Below, one piece after another: positions 47,890-55,495 of a stretch of DNA of 64,000 nucleotides (position 1 is its first letter; every line of letters begins with the position of its first letter). The notes beneath the pieces are model-generated. The model did not search any database. It was given only the letters and a program-made list of their open reading frames with translations, and was not told where the DNA came from. The stretch lies in assembly GCF_019431375.1 (NCBI RefSeq), contig NZ_CP080267.1:2669933-2733932 (forward strand), in the 5' to 3' direction. Both the position numbers and the translations under genes were made by a program. The stretch comes from Alcanivorax sp. GTDB taxonomy: Bacteria > Pseudomonadota > Gammaproteobacteria > Pseudomonadales > Alcanivoracaceae.

Positions 47890-49488
47890 TTAGTTGTTCT
47901 CGAACTGGTTCATGGTGTTGTCTTTACCGCCGGCTTTCAGCGCAGCTTCACCAGAGAAGTACTCTTTGTGGTCATCACCGATGTTGGAACCGGCCATGTC
48001 CTGGTGCTTCACAGTAGCGATGTTGCGACGGATTTCCTGACGCTGAACACCTTTGGCGTAGGCCAGCATGCCTTCTTCGCCGAAGTAGCCTTCTACCAGC
48101 TGGTCGGTGGACAGAGCAGCGGTGTGGTAGGTCGGCAGAGTGATCAGGTGGTGGAAAACGCCAGCTTCACGGGAAGCCTTGGCCTGGAACTCTTTCGCCC
48201 ACTCGTCAGCTTCAGCAGCCAGTTCGCTGTCGTCGTACTTCACGCTCATCAGACCAGCGCGATCGTAGGCGGAAAGGTCCTTGCCTTCCTTCTCCCAGGC
48301 ATCGAATACCTGCTGACGGAAGTTCAGGGTCCAGTTGAAGGACGGGCTGTTGTTGTAAACCAGCTTGGCGTTCGGCTCTTGTTCCTTGATGCGATCAACC
48401 ATCAGCTTGATGTGCTCGACATTCGGGGTCGGAGTCTCGATCCACAGCAGGTCAGCGCCGTTCTGCAGGCTGGTCACACAGTCCAGAACAACACGGTCGA
48501 TGTTGCTGTCCTTGCGGAACTGGAACAGGCCGGAAGCCAGACGGGTCGGCTTGAGCAGCTTGCCGTTGGACTTGATTACCACGTCGCCGTTGTTGATTTC
48601 GTCGGCGGACTCGATGTACTCACCTTCCAGGAAGGAGTTGTACTGGTCGCCCAGGTCGCCCGGCTCGTTGGTCACGGCGATCTGCTTGGTCAGGCCAGCA
48701 CCTTCGGAGTCGGTACGGGCAACGATCACACCATCGTCAACACCCAGCTCGAGGAAGGCGTAACGTACGGCGTTGATCTTGGCCAGGAAGTCGGCGTGAG
48801 GAACGGTTACTTTACCGTCCTGGTGACCACACTGCTTCTCGTCGGAAACCTGGTTCTCGATCTGGATGCAGCAAGCACCCGCTTCGATCATCTGCTTGGC
48901 CATCAGGTAGGTGGCTTCCGGGTTACCGAAGCCAGCATCGATGTCGGCAATGATCGGAACAACGTGGGTTTCGAAGTTGTCGATCTTGTTGATGATTTCT
49001 TTCTGCTTGGCTTCGTCGCCAGCGTCCTTGGCATCATCCAGAGCACGGAACAGGTGGTTCAGTTCCCAGGCATCAGCCTGCTTCAGGAAGGTGTACAGCT
49101 CACGGATCAGATCGGCAACAGCGGTCTTCTCGTGCATGGACTGGTCAGGCAGCGGACCGAACTCGGAACGCAGGGCAGCAACCATCCAGCCAGACAGGTA
49201 CAGGTAACGACGCTTGGTGCCACCGAAGTACTTCTTGATGGAGATCATCTTCTGCTGGCCGATGAAACCGTGCCAGCAACCCAGGGACTGGGTGTACTTG
49301 GAGTTGTCAGCGTCATAGGCCGCCATGTCTTCACGCATGATCTTGGCGTTGTACTTGGCGATGTCCAGATGCGTGTTGAAACGGTTTTGCAGACGCATGC
49401 GAACAGCAGATTCCGGATTGATGTCTTTCCAGGTGCTGTTGGCACCAATCACGGAGCTAAGTGCTTCGATGTCTTTGGTGTATGACAT
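47890..49488 (-). CDS. aceA: Isocitrate lyase
   Basis: 532 residues, the Pseudomonas-type (longer) isocitrate lyase. Splits isocitrate to succinate and glyoxylate, so that acetyl-CoA from alkanes and fatty acids can be built into sugar. Active-site loop is EKQCGH (the KKCGH equivalent), with the metal/substrate-binding segment around IIADIDAGFG. ATG 49488 after GAGG is preferred to the 16-residue longer frame. No malate synthase in the window. Single-gene unit. Confidence 0.95.
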   Translation of the reverse strand: MSYTKDIEALSSVIGANSTWKDINPESAVRMRLQNRFNTHLDIAKYNAKIMREDMAAYDADNSKYTQSLGCWHGFIGQQKMISIKKYFGGTKRRYLYLSGWMVAALRSEFGPLPDQSMHEKTAVADLIRELYTFLKQADAWELNHLFRALDDAKDAGDEAKQKEIINKIDNFETHVVPIIADIDAGFGNPEATYLMAKQMIEAGACCIQIENQVSDEKQCGHQDGKVTVPHADFLAKINAVRYAFLELGVDDGVIVARTDSEGAGLTKQIAVTNEPGDLGDQYNSFLEGEYIESADEINNGDVVIKSNGKLLKPTRLASGLFQFRKDSNIDRVVLDCVTSLQNGADLLWIETPTPNVEHIKLMVDRIKEQEPNAKLVYNNSPSFNWTLNFRQQVFDAWEKEGKDLSAYDRAGLMSVKYDDSELAAEADEWAKEFQAKASREAGVFHHLITLPTYHTAALSTDQLVEGYFGEEGMLAYAKGVQRQEIRRNIATVKHQDMAGSNIGDDHKEYFSGEAALKAGGKDNTMNQFENN

Positions 49489-49979
49489 GGTGAACCTCTG
49501 ATTAACAAATTGGTTTATCGATACCGGGAGGGGCAACCCTGCTCATGCCAGACAGAACACATGCCGGTCTACCGATGGGGCGCATTCTAGAGCCCGCAGA
49601 CCCATAAACATAATCAATATGATCTATGTTCGGTATTTTTCTGGTGAATATAGGAGGTATTTCCTAGCCTGCGCCGGTCATTCTGCTGGCCGCAACGACC
49701 TTACCGACGGCGCCATCCCAAACAATCGCCAGCCGGCTTGCCAATCGGCAACCCGGTGTTCAGGGTGGGGATATCTTTTCATTTTCCCGAACACACTGCC
49801 ATTCATCAATGTGCCATCCGGCGGCAGTTACCGCATCGCCCGCCGATTTACACCTTGCACACAGTGACCCGAATGCGCCTTTGCTACTATGATCTTCCCT
49901 TGGCATAGAGAGTGCATTGCCGTTTTCCGGTAATCGTTTTGGTTGTGTTCAGGGATATAAAAATGACGAAGGGGAATCT
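49489..49979. other. Divergent promoter region of aceA and atfA
   Basis: 491 bases between oppositely oriented genes. The aceA side is AT-rich (ATTAACAAATTGGTTT). Near the atfA side is a CTACTATGATC-like -10 candidate at about 49881. No hairpin or REP element occurs here, unlike most other spacers; both promoters presumably lie here and control by acetate or lipid regulators is possible but not visible. Confidence 0.45.
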
Positions 49980-51353
49980 ATGAAAGCGCTTAGCCCGGTG
50001 GATCAACTTTTCCTGTGGCTGGAAAAACGACAGCAGCCCATGCATGTGGCCGGACTGCAATTATTTTCCTTTCCGGAAGATGCGGGCCCCAAGTATGTCA
50101 GCGAACTGGCCCAGCACATGCGCGACTACTGCAGCCCGGTGGCGCCATTCAACCAGCGCCTGACCCGCCGCCTGGGCCAGTATTACTGGACCGAGGACAA
50201 GCACTTCGACATCGACCACCACTTCCGCCACGAGGCCCTGCCCAAGCCAGGCCGTATCCGTGAGCTATTGTCGCTGGTGTCCGCCGAGCACTCCAACCTG
50301 CTGGACCGGGAACGCCCGCTGTGGGAAGCCCACCTGATCGAAGGCATCCGCGGGCGACAATTCGCGCTCTACACCAAGATTCACCATTCCGTGGTGGATG
50401 GCATCTCTGCCATGCGCATGGGCATGCGCGCCCTGTCCACCGACCCGAATGAACGAGACCTGCCACCGGTGTGGGCCTACCAGCCGAAAAAACGCAGCCG
50501 CTCGCTGCCCAGTAATCCGGTGGATGTGGCCTCCAGCCTGGCACGCCTGGGTGCCGGTATCAGCAAGCAGGCCGCCACGGTGCCCGGCCTGGCCCGGGAA
50601 ATCTACAAGGTGAGCCAGAAGGCCAAGAAGGATGAAAACTATGTCTCCATCTTTCAGGCCCCGGACACTGTACTTAACCAGACGGTCACCGGTTCGCGGC
50701 GCTTTGCCGCCCAGAGTTATTCGCTGTCGCGATTGAAAGTGATCGCCAAGGCGTTCAACTGCACCATCAATACCGTGGTGCTGGCCATGTGTGGCCACGC
50801 CCTGCGCGAGTACATGATCAGCCAGAACGCCCTGCCGGATGAGCCACTGATTGCCATGGTGCCCATGAGCCTGCGTCAGGATGACAGCGCCGGCGGCAAC
50901 CAGATCGGCATGATCCTGGCCAATCTGGGCACCCATATCTGCGACCCGGCCAACCGGCTACGGGTGGTGAATGACTCGGTACAGGAAGCCAAGGAACGCT
51001 TCTCCCAGATGAGTCCGGAGGAAATTCTCAACTTCACCGCTCTCACCATGGCCCCCACCGGTCTCAACCTGCTCACCGGGCTAGCCCCCAAATGGCGAGC
51101 CTTTAATGTGGTGATCTCCAATGTACCCGGCCCCAAAGAACCGTTGTACTGGAACGGCGCCAAGCTGAAAGGCATGTACCCGGTCTCCATCGTGCTGGAC
51201 CGCATCGCGCTGAACATCACCCTGACCAGTTACCAGGATCAGCTGGAATTCGGCCTGATCGCCTGCCGGCGTACCCTGCCCTCCATGCAGCGGCTCCTGG
51301 ATTATCTGGAGCAGTCCATCCGCGAACTGGAGATTGCGGCGGGGATTAAATAA
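49980..51353 (+). CDS. atfA: Wax ester synthase / diacylglycerol acyltransferase
   Basis: 457 residues. Joins fatty acyl-CoA to a fatty alcohol or to diacylglycerol to store wax ester or triacylglycerol. Catalytic HHSVVDG lies near residue 136 in the family motif HHxxxDG; conserved C-terminal blocks include NVVISNVPGPKEPLYWNGA. The start at ATG 49980 (after GAAGGGGAA) gives the same first residues, MKALSPVDQLFLWLEKRQQP, as I recall for Alcanivorax borkumensis AtfA1. Alone in its transcript, divergent from aceA. This gene is the best taxonomic marker in the window. Confidence 0.95.
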   Translation: MKALSPVDQLFLWLEKRQQPMHVAGLQLFSFPEDAGPKYVSELAQHMRDYCSPVAPFNQRLTRRLGQYYWTEDKHFDIDHHFRHEALPKPGRIRELLSLVSAEHSNLLDRERPLWEAHLIEGIRGRQFALYTKIHHSVVDGISAMRMGMRALSTDPNERDLPPVWAYQPKKRSRSLPSNPVDVASSLARLGAGISKQAATVPGLAREIYKVSQKAKKDENYVSIFQAPDTVLNQTVTGSRRFAAQSYSLSRLKVIAKAFNCTINTVVLAMCGHALREYMISQNALPDEPLIAMVPMSLRQDDSAGGNQIGMILANLGTHICDPANRLRVVNDSVQEAKERFSQMSPEEILNFTALTMAPTGLNLLTGLAPKWRAFNVVISNVPGPKEPLYWNGAKLKGMYPVSIVLDRIALNITLTSYQDQLEFGLIACRRTLPSMQRLLDYLEQSIRELEIAAGIK

Positions 51354-51377
51354 CCGCCGCAACAAACGCCACGCCAT

Positions 51378-51536
51378 CGTAGGAGCGTCGCTGGCGGCGC
51401 GATTGAAACCGAAACGAGACACGAGAAGCGAGTTTCGAAAAGCATATCTCGGGAGCGACTTTATAGGGGTTTGCCTTTCGAAACTCGCTTCTCGCAACTC
51501 GAACCCCTGATTATCGCGCCGCCAGCGACGCTCCTA
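51378..51536. repeat. REP doublet, family A
   Basis: CGTAGGAGCGTCGCTGGCGG... with the reverse complement at 51513-51536. Contains the same ACGAGAAGCGAGTTTCGAAA pair (and its inverted copy) as the doublet at 1632-1773, so the two elements are copies of one REPIN. Confidence 0.9.
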
Positions 51537-51554
51537 CATTTGCGTGGAGAGGGT

Positions 51555-52442
51555 ATGACAGCAACCATCAAACCGATCACCCGCGGCGAGCTGACCGGCT
51601 GGGAAGTTCGCCATCGCAATCAGACCCTGGTGATCGCCGAACAGGGTGCCCAGGTGCTGTCGTACCAACGGGATGGCGAGCCCCCGCTGATCTGGCTGAG
51701 TGAAGACGCCGCCTATCACAACGGTCAGGGCGTGCGTGGTGGGGTGCCGGTGTGCTGGCCCTGGTTCGGTGGTCTGGATTTCAACCCCATCGAGATCCGC
51801 CAGCAATATACGCTGGCACAGCCACCGGCCCACGGACTGGTGCGCCAGCAACCCTGGTGCCTGACGCATTCCGAGCAGGATGATGAACAGATCACCCTCA
51901 CGTTTGCCCTGTCTCCCCATGCCGACCGGCAATGCCTGCCCGACGTGGAACCCACTCTGACCGTGCGCCTGGACGACGGCCTGAGCCTGTCTCTGCACAA
52001 CCATAACCACGGCGATGAACCGGTATGGATCAGCCAGGCCCTGCACAGTTACTTTGCTGTCTCTGACTGTCGGCAGGTTGAGATTCATGGTCTGGACAGC
52101 TGTCCCTATGTGGATGCCCTGGATGACTGGCAGCGCCACCGGCAACAAGGCCCGTTGACGTTCCACGGGGAAACCGACCGCCTCTATCTGCAACTGCCCG
52201 ACACCCTGCATATCGATGACCCCGCCTGGCAGCGCCGGCTGACCCTGTCGGCCTGCGGCAGTCGCTCCGCGGTGGTATGGAATCCCTGGATCGAAAAAAG
52301 CCGACGCCTGAGCCAGTTCGCCGACGATGCCTGGCAGCGAATGCTCTGTATCGAAACCGCCCGTGTCCTCGACAACGCCCTGTTGCTGGGCCCTGGCGAG
52401 CAGCACAGCATGGCGGTTCGCTTTGTGACAACGGCGTTATAA
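51555..52442 (+). CDS. D-hexose-6-phosphate epimerase, YeaD type
   Basis: 295 residues, aldose 1-epimerase superfamily, YeaD-like. Probably converts alpha and beta anomers of glucose-6-phosphate. Visible: GAQVLSYQRDGEPPLIWLS, GVRGGVPVCWPWFG, the catalytic His in PPAHGLVRQQPW and the second His in the QALHSYFAVS region, with the Glu in HGLDSC... and NPWIEKSRRL near the end. ATG 51555 follows GGAGAGGG. Alone; no sugar-metabolism neighbours. Confidence 0.88.
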   Translation: MTATIKPITRGELTGWEVRHRNQTLVIAEQGAQVLSYQRDGEPPLIWLSEDAAYHNGQGVRGGVPVCWPWFGGLDFNPIEIRQQYTLAQPPAHGLVRQQPWCLTHSEQDDEQITLTFALSPHADRQCLPDVEPTLTVRLDDGLSLSLHNHNHGDEPVWISQALHSYFAVSDCRQVEIHGLDSCPYVDALDDWQRHRQQGPLTFHGETDRLYLQLPDTLHIDDPAWQRRLTLSACGSRSAVVWNPWIEKSRRLSQFADDAWQRMLCIETARVLDNALLLGPGEQHSMAVRFVTTAL

Positions 52443-52637
52443 CTGTCGGTTTAACCGGCTATAAAAAGGGGTGGTGCTCGCCAAAAAAGGAGGGTAAAGT
52501 CGGAAATGGCTGCGAATTATGGCCGTGGATTAGTTTGGTAATTGTCTTCCCTGCGTGAAGCTGAAGTTGTCTCCGAACACCGCCCAACATGGTTTGCAAG
52601 CAACACTCAAAGTAATAGTTTCGAGGTATAGATTCAC
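52443..52637 (+). promoter_or_regulatory. Long 5' leader region of the cold-shock gene
   Basis: 195 bases upstream of the csp start and without a coding frame. The last ~80 bases are rich in A, C and T and read like the structured, temperature-sensitive leaders of csp mRNAs. The transcript start cannot be placed by eye. Confidence 0.4.
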
Positions 52638-52841
52638 ATGGCTACAGGTACTGTGAAGTGGTTCAATGAGTCCAAGGGTTTTGGTTTCATTTCCCAGGAC
52701 GATGGTGGTGCGGACGTATTCGTTCATTTCAGCGCAATTACCGGCTCAGGCTTCAAAACCCTGGCCGAGGGTCAGAAGGTTTCCTTCGAGATCCAGCAGG
52801 GCCCCAAAGGTCCGCAGGCCGCTAACGTGGTTGCTGAATAA
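52638..52841 (+). CDS. Cold-shock protein, CspA family
   Basis: 67 residues; RNA/ssDNA-binding chaperone. RNP1 KGFGFIS and RNP2 VFVHFSA are both intact, framed by TVKWFNESKGFG. Followed by a strong terminator. Upstream leader is long, as in cold-inducible csp genes; whether it responds to cold cannot be told. Confidence 0.95.
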   Translation: MATGTVKWFNESKGFGFISQDDGGADVFVHFSAITGSGFKTLAEGQKVSFEIQQGPKGPQAANVVAE

Positions 52842-52860
52842 GCGATTGCATTAGCAGGAA

Positions 52861-52887
52861 AAAGCCCGCTTCGGCGGGCTTTTTTTA
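52861..52887 (+). terminator. Terminator of the cold-shock gene
   Basis: AAAGCCCGC-TTCG-GCGGGCTTTTTTT, UUCG-type tetraloop with T-run. Confidence 0.95.
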
Positions 52888-52920
52888 TGTCTGGTGAAAA
52901 CAAGAAGCTCCACGCCTCTC

Positions 52921-52988
52921 CGTAGGAGCGTCGCTCGCGGCGCGATTCCATACGCTAGGTTATCCCGCCGCCAGCGACGCTCCTACGG
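52921..52988. repeat. REP doublet upstream of RAYT, short form
   Basis: CGTAGGAGCGTCGCTCGCGG and its (imperfect) inverse ATCCCGCCGCCAGCGACGCTC... separated by only 13 bases, so forms a compact hairpin. Together with 53522-53589 it brackets the RAYT gene. Confidence 0.88.
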
Positions 52989-53066
52989 AAAGGTATGACC
53001 ATTACCTACAGCCTTTTCCGCCGCTAACGCTTTTTCGCCGGGCTCTCTCTCATCACCCTTGAATCC

Positions 53067-53510
53067 ATGGACTCACTGCATAATGGATACAAACTGAGGC
53101 AAGGGCGTTGCTCACAACCGCATCAGCACTATCTGATCACTGCTGTCACCCGAAACCGGACTCCCTGGTTTGAGGATACCGACAGGGCAAGACTGCTTGC
53201 CCGCAATTTCCTGAACCTGGACCAACAAGGCGCCAGCCAGTCTCTATGCTTTGTGGTGATGCCGGACCATTTTCACTGGTTGCTGGAATTATCCGGCAAG
53301 CATTCCCTTTCGCAGACGGTGGGTATGCTAAAGAGCCAGACTGCCCGCGCTATTGGGCAATCCGTCTGGCAGCGGGGGTTTCATGACCACGCCCTCAGAC
53401 AGGAAGAAGACATCCTGCAAATCGCCCGCTATATCGTCGCCAACCCGCTTCGTGCCGGTTTGGTCAATAGCGTCAAGGATTACCCCTATTGGTATGCCGT
53501 ATGGTTGTAG
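53067..53510 (+). CDS. REP-associated tyrosine transposase (RAYT), copy 1
   Basis: 147 residues, Y1_Tnp/IS200-like fold. The HUH motif is HFH in VVMPDHFHWLLE; the catalytic Tyr is in IARYIVANPLRAGLV, the usual YIxxNP segment. N-terminal RQGRCSQPHQHYLITAVTRNR matches the start of this group. RAYTs process REP single strands rather than move as normal insertion sequences; two flanking REP doublets fit. A copy identical in protein lies at 54078. Confidence 0.9.
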   Translation: MDSLHNGYKLRQGRCSQPHQHYLITAVTRNRTPWFEDTDRARLLARNFLNLDQQGASQSLCFVVMPDHFHWLLELSGKHSLSQTVGMLKSQTARAIGQSVWQRGFHDHALRQEEDILQIARYIVANPLRAGLVNSVKDYPYWYAVWL

Positions 53511-53521
53511 CCCCCCCCTCT

Positions 53522-53589
53522 CCGTAGGAGCGTCGCGGGGGGGGCGATTCCATACGCCAGGTTATCGCGCCGCCAGCGACGCTCCTACA
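53522..53589. repeat. REP doublet downstream of RAYT copy 1, G-run variant
   Basis: Left arm reads CGTAGGAGCGTCGCGGGGGG, with a G-run where CTGGCGGC normally stands, so the left stem is broken while the right arm is normal. The same variant lies after RAYT copy 2, so it predates the duplication or was copied by it. Confidence 0.85.
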
Positions 53590-53610
53590 GAAAGGACCTG
53601 CTGGTTGTCC

Positions 53611-54052
53611 TCAGGGCTGGTAGAGAGGCTGGTCGAGGAGTTGTTTGCGTTGGCGCCAGTCGGGCATGCGGGCGTCCATTAGGGCGTGGAAGCCGGGGCC
53701 GTGGTCCATGTGTTGCAGGTGACACAGCTCGTGCATGACCACGTAATCAGCGCCGCCGGCGGGTAATGCAGCAGGGCCATGTTCAGATTGATGTAGCCCC
53801 TGGCCGACAGCGAGCCCCAGCGGGTGCGCATTTTCTTCACCCGCAGCACTGGCTGCGTATAGCCCTGGGCAGCAAACCACGAAAACTGGCGAGCGATGCT
53901 GTCTTCGAATAGCGGCCGTGCCTGCTTGCGCAGCCAGCTTTCCAACGCCTGTTTTACCGCTGCTTCGCTTTCCGGCTCCGACACCCGGATCTGCAGGTAG
54001 CCGCCAGAGATGGTCACCGCATTGCGCCCGGCAGACACATCCATGGTCAGCG
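53611..54052 (-). pseudogene. YgjP-type metalloprotease, duplicated 3' fragment, frameshifted
   Basis: Matches residues ~76-221 of the full gene at 54622-55287. It has no N-terminal third and a one-base deletion near 53748 (AATCAGC for AATCCAGC) that splits it just before the HELCH motif. Not expected to work. Confidence 0.88.
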
Positions 54053-54077
54053 CGACTCTCTCATCACCCTTGAATCC

Positions 54078-54521
54078 ATGGACTCACTGCATAATGGATA
54101 CAAACTGAGGCAAGGGCGTTGCTCACAACCGCATCAGCACTATCTGATCACTGCTGTCACCCGAAACCGGACTCCCTGGTTTGAGGATACCGACAGGGCA
54201 AGACTGCTTGCCCGCAATTTCCTGAACCTGGACCAACAAGGCGCCAGCCAGTCTCTATGCTTTGTGGTGATGCCGGACCATTTTCACTGGTTGCTGGAAT
54301 TATCCGGCAAGCATTCCCTTTCGCAGACGGTGGGTATGCTAAAGAGCCAGACTGCCCGCGCTATTGGGCAATCCGTCTGGCAGCGGGGGTTTCATGACCA
54401 CGCCCTCAGACAGGAAGAAGACATCCTGCAAATCGCCCGCTATATCGTCGCCAACCCGCTTCGTGCCGGTTTGGTCAATAGCGTCAAGGATTACCCCTAT
54501 TGGTATGCCGTATGGTTGTAG
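54078..54521 (+). CDS. REP-associated tyrosine transposase (RAYT), copy 2
   Basis: Same 147-residue protein as 53067-53510, with the HFH motif and YIVANP intact. The 5' flank is different: here it begins inside the ygjP fragment, so the upstream REP doublet of copy 1 is missing. Whether it is transcribed from a chance promoter is unknown. Confidence 0.9.
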   Translation: MDSLHNGYKLRQGRCSQPHQHYLITAVTRNRTPWFEDTDRARLLARNFLNLDQQGASQSLCFVVMPDHFHWLLELSGKHSLSQTVGMLKSQTARAIGQSVWQRGFHDHALRQEEDILQIARYIVANPLRAGLVNSVKDYPYWYAVWL

Positions 54522-54532
54522 CCCCCCCCTCT

Positions 54533-54600
54533 CCGTAGGAGCGTCGCGGGGGGGGCGATTCCATACGCCAGGTTATCGCGCCGCCAGCGACGCTCCTACA
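54533..54600. repeat. REP doublet downstream of RAYT copy 2, G-run variant
   Basis: Same sequence as 53522-53589, including the G-run in the left arm. Confidence 0.85.
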
Positions 54601-54621
54601 GAAAGGACCTGCTGGTTGTCC

Positions 54622-55287
54622 TCAGGGCTGGTAGAGAGGCTGGTCGAGGAGTTGTTTGCGTTGGCGCCAGTCGGGCATGCGGGCGTCCATTAGGGCGTGG
54701 AAGCCGGGGCCGTGGTCCATGTGTTGCAGGTGACACAGCTCGTGCATGACCACGTAATCCAGCGCCGCCGGCGGGTAATGCAGCAGGGCCATGTTCAGAT
54801 TGATGTAGCCCCTGGCCGACAGCGAGCCCCAGCGGGTGCGCATTTTCTTCACCCGCAGCACTGGCTGCGTATAGCCCTGGGCAGCAAACCACGAAAACTG
54901 GCGAGCGATGCTGTCTTCGAATAGCGGCCGTGCCTGCTTGCGCAGCCAGCTTTCCAACGCCTGTTTTACCGCTGCTTCGCTTTCCGGCTCCGACACCCGG
55001 ATCTGCAGGTAGCCGCCAGAGATGGTCACCGCATTGCGCCCGGCAGACACATCCATGGTCAGCGGCTGCCCGCGGAACGGAAATGACGCACCATCCTGCC
55101 AACGCTGGCGAGGCCGGCTGGCCTGACGCTGCTGCTGACTGTGAATCCACTGGCGGCGGCTATCTACAAACGCCTGCACCATGCGCACCGGCGCCCGCTG
55201 CGGCGCCCGCACCTGCACCCGGCCATCTTCCAGCACCCGCAACTCCAGGCTGCGGCGTTTGCTGCGGATCAGTTCGTAGTCAGTCAT
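54622..55287 (-). CDS. YgjP-family metal-dependent protease
   Basis: 221 residues. Zinc-site HELCHLQHMDH (HExxH as HELCH) with the third ligand His in GPGFHALM. Upstream MRTRWGSLSARGYINLNMALLHYPP is the DUF45/YgjP signature. N-terminal ELIRSKRRSLELRVLEDGRVQVRAP is a small beta-rich domain. Found in many proteobacteria; often annotated only as M48-like or SprT-like. Substrate unknown. The 3' part was copied into 53611-54052. Confidence 0.85.
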   Translation of the reverse strand: MTDYELIRSKRRSLELRVLEDGRVQVRAPQRAPVRMVQAFVDSRRQWIHSQQQRQASRPRQRWQDGASFPFRGQPLTMDVSAGRNAVTISGGYLQIRVSEPESEAAVKQALESWLRKQARPLFEDSIARQFSWFAAQGYTQPVLRVKKMRTRWGSLSARGYINLNMALLHYPPAALDYVVMHELCHLQHMDHGPGFHALMDARMPDWRQRKQLLDQPLYQP

Positions 55288-55495
55288 GGATACAGCGGCA
55301 AGCTACAAGCTGCAACGCGAAACTGCCGCGTAGCCAACCTGAAGAGAATGGATTCCGCACCCCAAGTTTTATGGTCGCGGGCACAGCCTGTAATACAGCC
55401 CTACCCTTTCTCGCGCCTTGTAGCTTGAAGCTTGTAGCTTGCAACTCCGTCCCCTCTAGTAGCACGCCATCTGGATCGCGCCGCCAACGACGCGC
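55288..55495. repeat. AAGCTACAAGCTGC-type inverted repeat
   Basis: GGCAAGCTACAAGCTGCAAC near 55298 pairs with GTAGCTTGAAGCTTGTAGCT near 55420-55440. Same type as the repeats at 44318 and 45308. A half REP (ATCGCGCCGCCAACGACGCG) with changed bases ends at the RND gene stop. Confidence 0.6.

Larger units (their letters stand above)
53045..55064. repeat. Tandem duplication, ~1.01 kb, of RAYT + REP + partial ygjP
   Basis: Units 53045-54052 and 54056-55064, each holding the RAYT gene, its 3' REP doublet and the 3' two-thirds of the YgjP gene. Nearly identical: one base (C at about 53748) is missing in unit 1, shifting ygjP there. Three bases (CGA) join the units. Confidence 0.92.

Noticed and set aside
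47968..49485. 505-codon plus-strand frame opposite aceA
   Set aside because: Antisense shadow; isocitrate lyase on the other strand is certain.
52159..52174. CGTTCCACGGGGAAAC as a parS site
   Set aside because: About 12 of 16 positions match, but the central CACGTG is broken, and it lies inside the epimerase coding region.
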